A stretch of DNA of 15,141 nt from contig JACOZM010000003.1 in NCBI GenBank assembly GCA_016181345.1, positions 1-15,141 on the forward strand, in the 5' to 3' direction. The notes below the pieces were generated by a model, which was not told where the DNA came from, did no database searches, and was given only the letters and a program-made list of their open reading frames with translations. The stretch's first letter is position 1. Each line of letters begins with the position of its first letter. Shown here piece by piece: positions 14,332 to 15,141 of this stretch. The position numbers and the translations under genes were made by a program. This stretch comes from Candidatus Woesearchaeota archaeon. GTDB lineage: Archaea; Nanobdellota; Nanobdellia; Woesearchaeales; GW2011-AR9.

Positions 14332-14862
14332 TTAAAACACCTTGATATACCCTTTTAAAATTATCCCGTTTAATAAATTATTCTTTAATTCTGGACTCAG
14401 TTTGTGGAAATCTGGCGCAAAAAATAGATTGACCTTTCTTTTGAATGTTTTTTCATATTTAGATAAATTGATGGTCTTTTCTTTAGCTCCAACAAAAATA
14501 TCGATATCACTTCCTTCCACATCTTCTCCTTTAGAAGCAGAACCGAACAACACAATCACGTTAGGAAGAAACAGATCATAGAGCTCTTGCAACAACCCGG
14601 AATTAGTGATTTGATCTATAAGGTTAACTTTTTTGTAAAATAAAAATTGAGGATTATCGCGATTAGCTAAATAGAGTGGATAACCCTGGACGCGGTTCTT
14701 TTTTATTACAATAAAGCTTTCTTTTTCAAATTTTTTTAAGTAATTTTTCACCGAAGGTAAGCCAAGCTTGATATTCCGACTAATTTCCCTCAATTGTAGT
14801 TCAGAAGTAGGATTAGTAAAGAACTCCTGCAAGACCTTCCATTTGTTATAATTTTGTAACAT
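14332..14862 (-). CDS. Winged-helix/minimal nucleotidyltransferase protein
   Basis: The N-terminal half (1-70 from the chosen start) is a winged helix-turn-helix: LQLREISRNIKLGLPSVKNYLKKFEKESFI followed by a basic wing. The C-terminal half is a minimal nucleotidyltransferase of the polymerase-beta fold, with the signature LFGSASKGEDVEGSDIDIFV (about 105-124) containing the GS and DxD metal-binding residues. This fusion is frequent in archaea; related stand-alone domains act in MNT/HEPN toxin-antitoxin pairs, but no HEPN partner is visible here. The frame extends to a TTG at 14871, but a TATA box (14886-14894) centred 28 bases before the ATG at 14862 favours that ATG, giving 176 residues. It may regulate transcription or modify a nucleic acid or protein; the target is unknown. 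Confidence 0.88.
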   Translation of the reverse strand: MLQNYNKWKVLQEFFTNPTSELQLREISRNIKLGLPSVKNYLKKFEKESFIVIKKNRVQGYPLYLANRDNPQFLFYKKVNLIDQITNSGLLQELYDLFLPNVIVLFGSASKGEDVEGSDIDIFVGAKEKTINLSKYEKTFKRKVNLFFAPDFHKLSPELKNNLLNGIILKGYIKVF

Positions 14863-14885
14863 TTGATACAATAGAATAACATATG

Positions 14886-14894
14886 ATATATAAA
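14886..14894 (-). promoter_or_regulatory. TATA box of the nucleotidyltransferase gene
   Basis: TTTATATAT on the minus strand is centred 28 bases before the ATG at 14862 but only 19 before the alternative TTG at 14871. It therefore helps decide the start. Confidence 0.55.
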
Positions 14895-14957
14895 TGTTAC
14901 TATAAGAAAAACACCATTTAGTTAGAACACATAGAAATTATAATATATTAACAACTC

Positions 14958-15141
14958 TTAAAACTCACCAAGCTTCTTCTGTTTTTTTTGTTCAAGAATA
15001 TTCTGGTAGGACTGCCATCTCTTCCGAAAGAGATGAGGATAATCATTATGATGCTCTTTTAGAAATTCCTGGGTTTTAGGATCGGACATATAGCCGGAAC
15101 CGAAATCCTTCTTAATCTCTAATTTTATTTTATCGATGTAT
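14958..15141 (-). CDS. rnhB: Ribonuclease HII, C-terminal part (cut by window edge)
   Basis: Only the last 60 residues lie inside the window, with no start codon, read from base 15140 down to the TAA at 14958-14960. They include IDKIKLEIKKDFGSGYMSDP (2-21), KTQEFLKEH, then PHLFRKRWQSYQNI. The GSGYxSDPxTxxFL block and the following Arg-x-x-Trp element are hallmarks of the C-terminus of archaeal RNase HII, which removes ribonucleotides and RNA primers from DNA. The final LGEF is slightly reminiscent of a PCNA-binding tail but does not match the full consensus. The 95-base gap to the next gene carries that gene's own TATA box. The active-site half of the enzyme lies outside the window, so its integrity cannot be judged. 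Confidence 0.88.
   Translation of the reverse strand, partial: YIDKIKLEIKKDFGSGYMSDPKTQEFLKEHHNDYPHLFRKRWQSYQNILEQKKQKKLGEF

Noticed and set aside
14332..14862. Toxin-antitoxin pair based on the nucleotidyltransferase domain.
   Set aside because: No HEPN or other partner gene is adjacent; the neighbours are RNase HII and RNase HIII.
1..15141. CRISPR array, rRNA or tRNA genes.
   Set aside because: No regularly spaced repeats, no rRNA-like GC-rich conserved blocks and no convincing tRNA cloverleaf were seen on either strand by eye.

Overview
The window looks like chromosomal DNA of an archaeon with low GC content, most probably a DPANN lineage of the Woesearchaeota/Pacearchaeota kind. This placement rests on an archaeal Rad50, a family B replicative DNA polymerase with a C-terminal PCNA-binding box, an archaeal-type RNase HII, Zn-ribbon HIT proteins, and short divergent intergenic gaps. 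It also rests on TATA-like boxes about 24-28 bases upstream of most start codons, the archaeal leaderless pattern. The lineage is inferred from gene content, not from a database search.

Layout, left to right. (1) 340-2745 (+) encodes a Rad50/SbcC-type SMC ATPase with no visible Mre11 partner. (2) Just after it, 2755-2903 holds a compact element with 16-bp inverted ends and an exact 9-bp flanking direct repeat, which looks like a non-autonomous MITE-like insertion. (3) 2987-6349 is an accessory-looking block: a PIN-PhoH ATPase and a small unknown protein on the minus strand, divergent from a plus-strand protein with a PD-(D/E)XK-like nuclease pattern. All three proteins are rich in arginine and poor in lysine, unlike the Rad50 next to them. 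(4) 6396-8296 holds a DUF1385 (YqhQ-like) membrane protein, a single-pass surface-anchored protein and a small unknown. (5) 8388-10899 (-) encodes DNA polymerase B as two overlapping reading frames. The break is explained exactly by a 4-bp tandem duplication, and the two pieces together carry every exonuclease and polymerase motif plus the PIP box. (6) 10900-11184 is a divergent intergenic region with two strong hairpins whose loops are complementary over 8 bases. (7) 11185-11706 (+) encodes a small secreted protein. (8) 11774-13306 (-) is a tandem pair of HIT-domain proteins, both lacking the catalytic histidine; the downstream-most (11774-12352) is the more degenerate, and the other has a long charged tail. 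(9) 13476-15141 (-) holds RNase HIII, a winged-helix/nucleotidyltransferase protein, and the truncated C-terminus of RNase HII.

Functionally, much of the window is nucleic-acid metabolism: DNA-end repair (Rad50), replication (PolB with PCNA binding) and RNA-DNA hybrid or ribonucleotide removal (RNase HII and HIII), with the PIN-PhoH/nuclease block as a possible RNA- or DNA-processing module of unknown purpose. The most unusual items are the frame-split polymerase, the MITE-like element, the complementary-loop hairpin pair, and the arginine-rich PIN-PhoH block.
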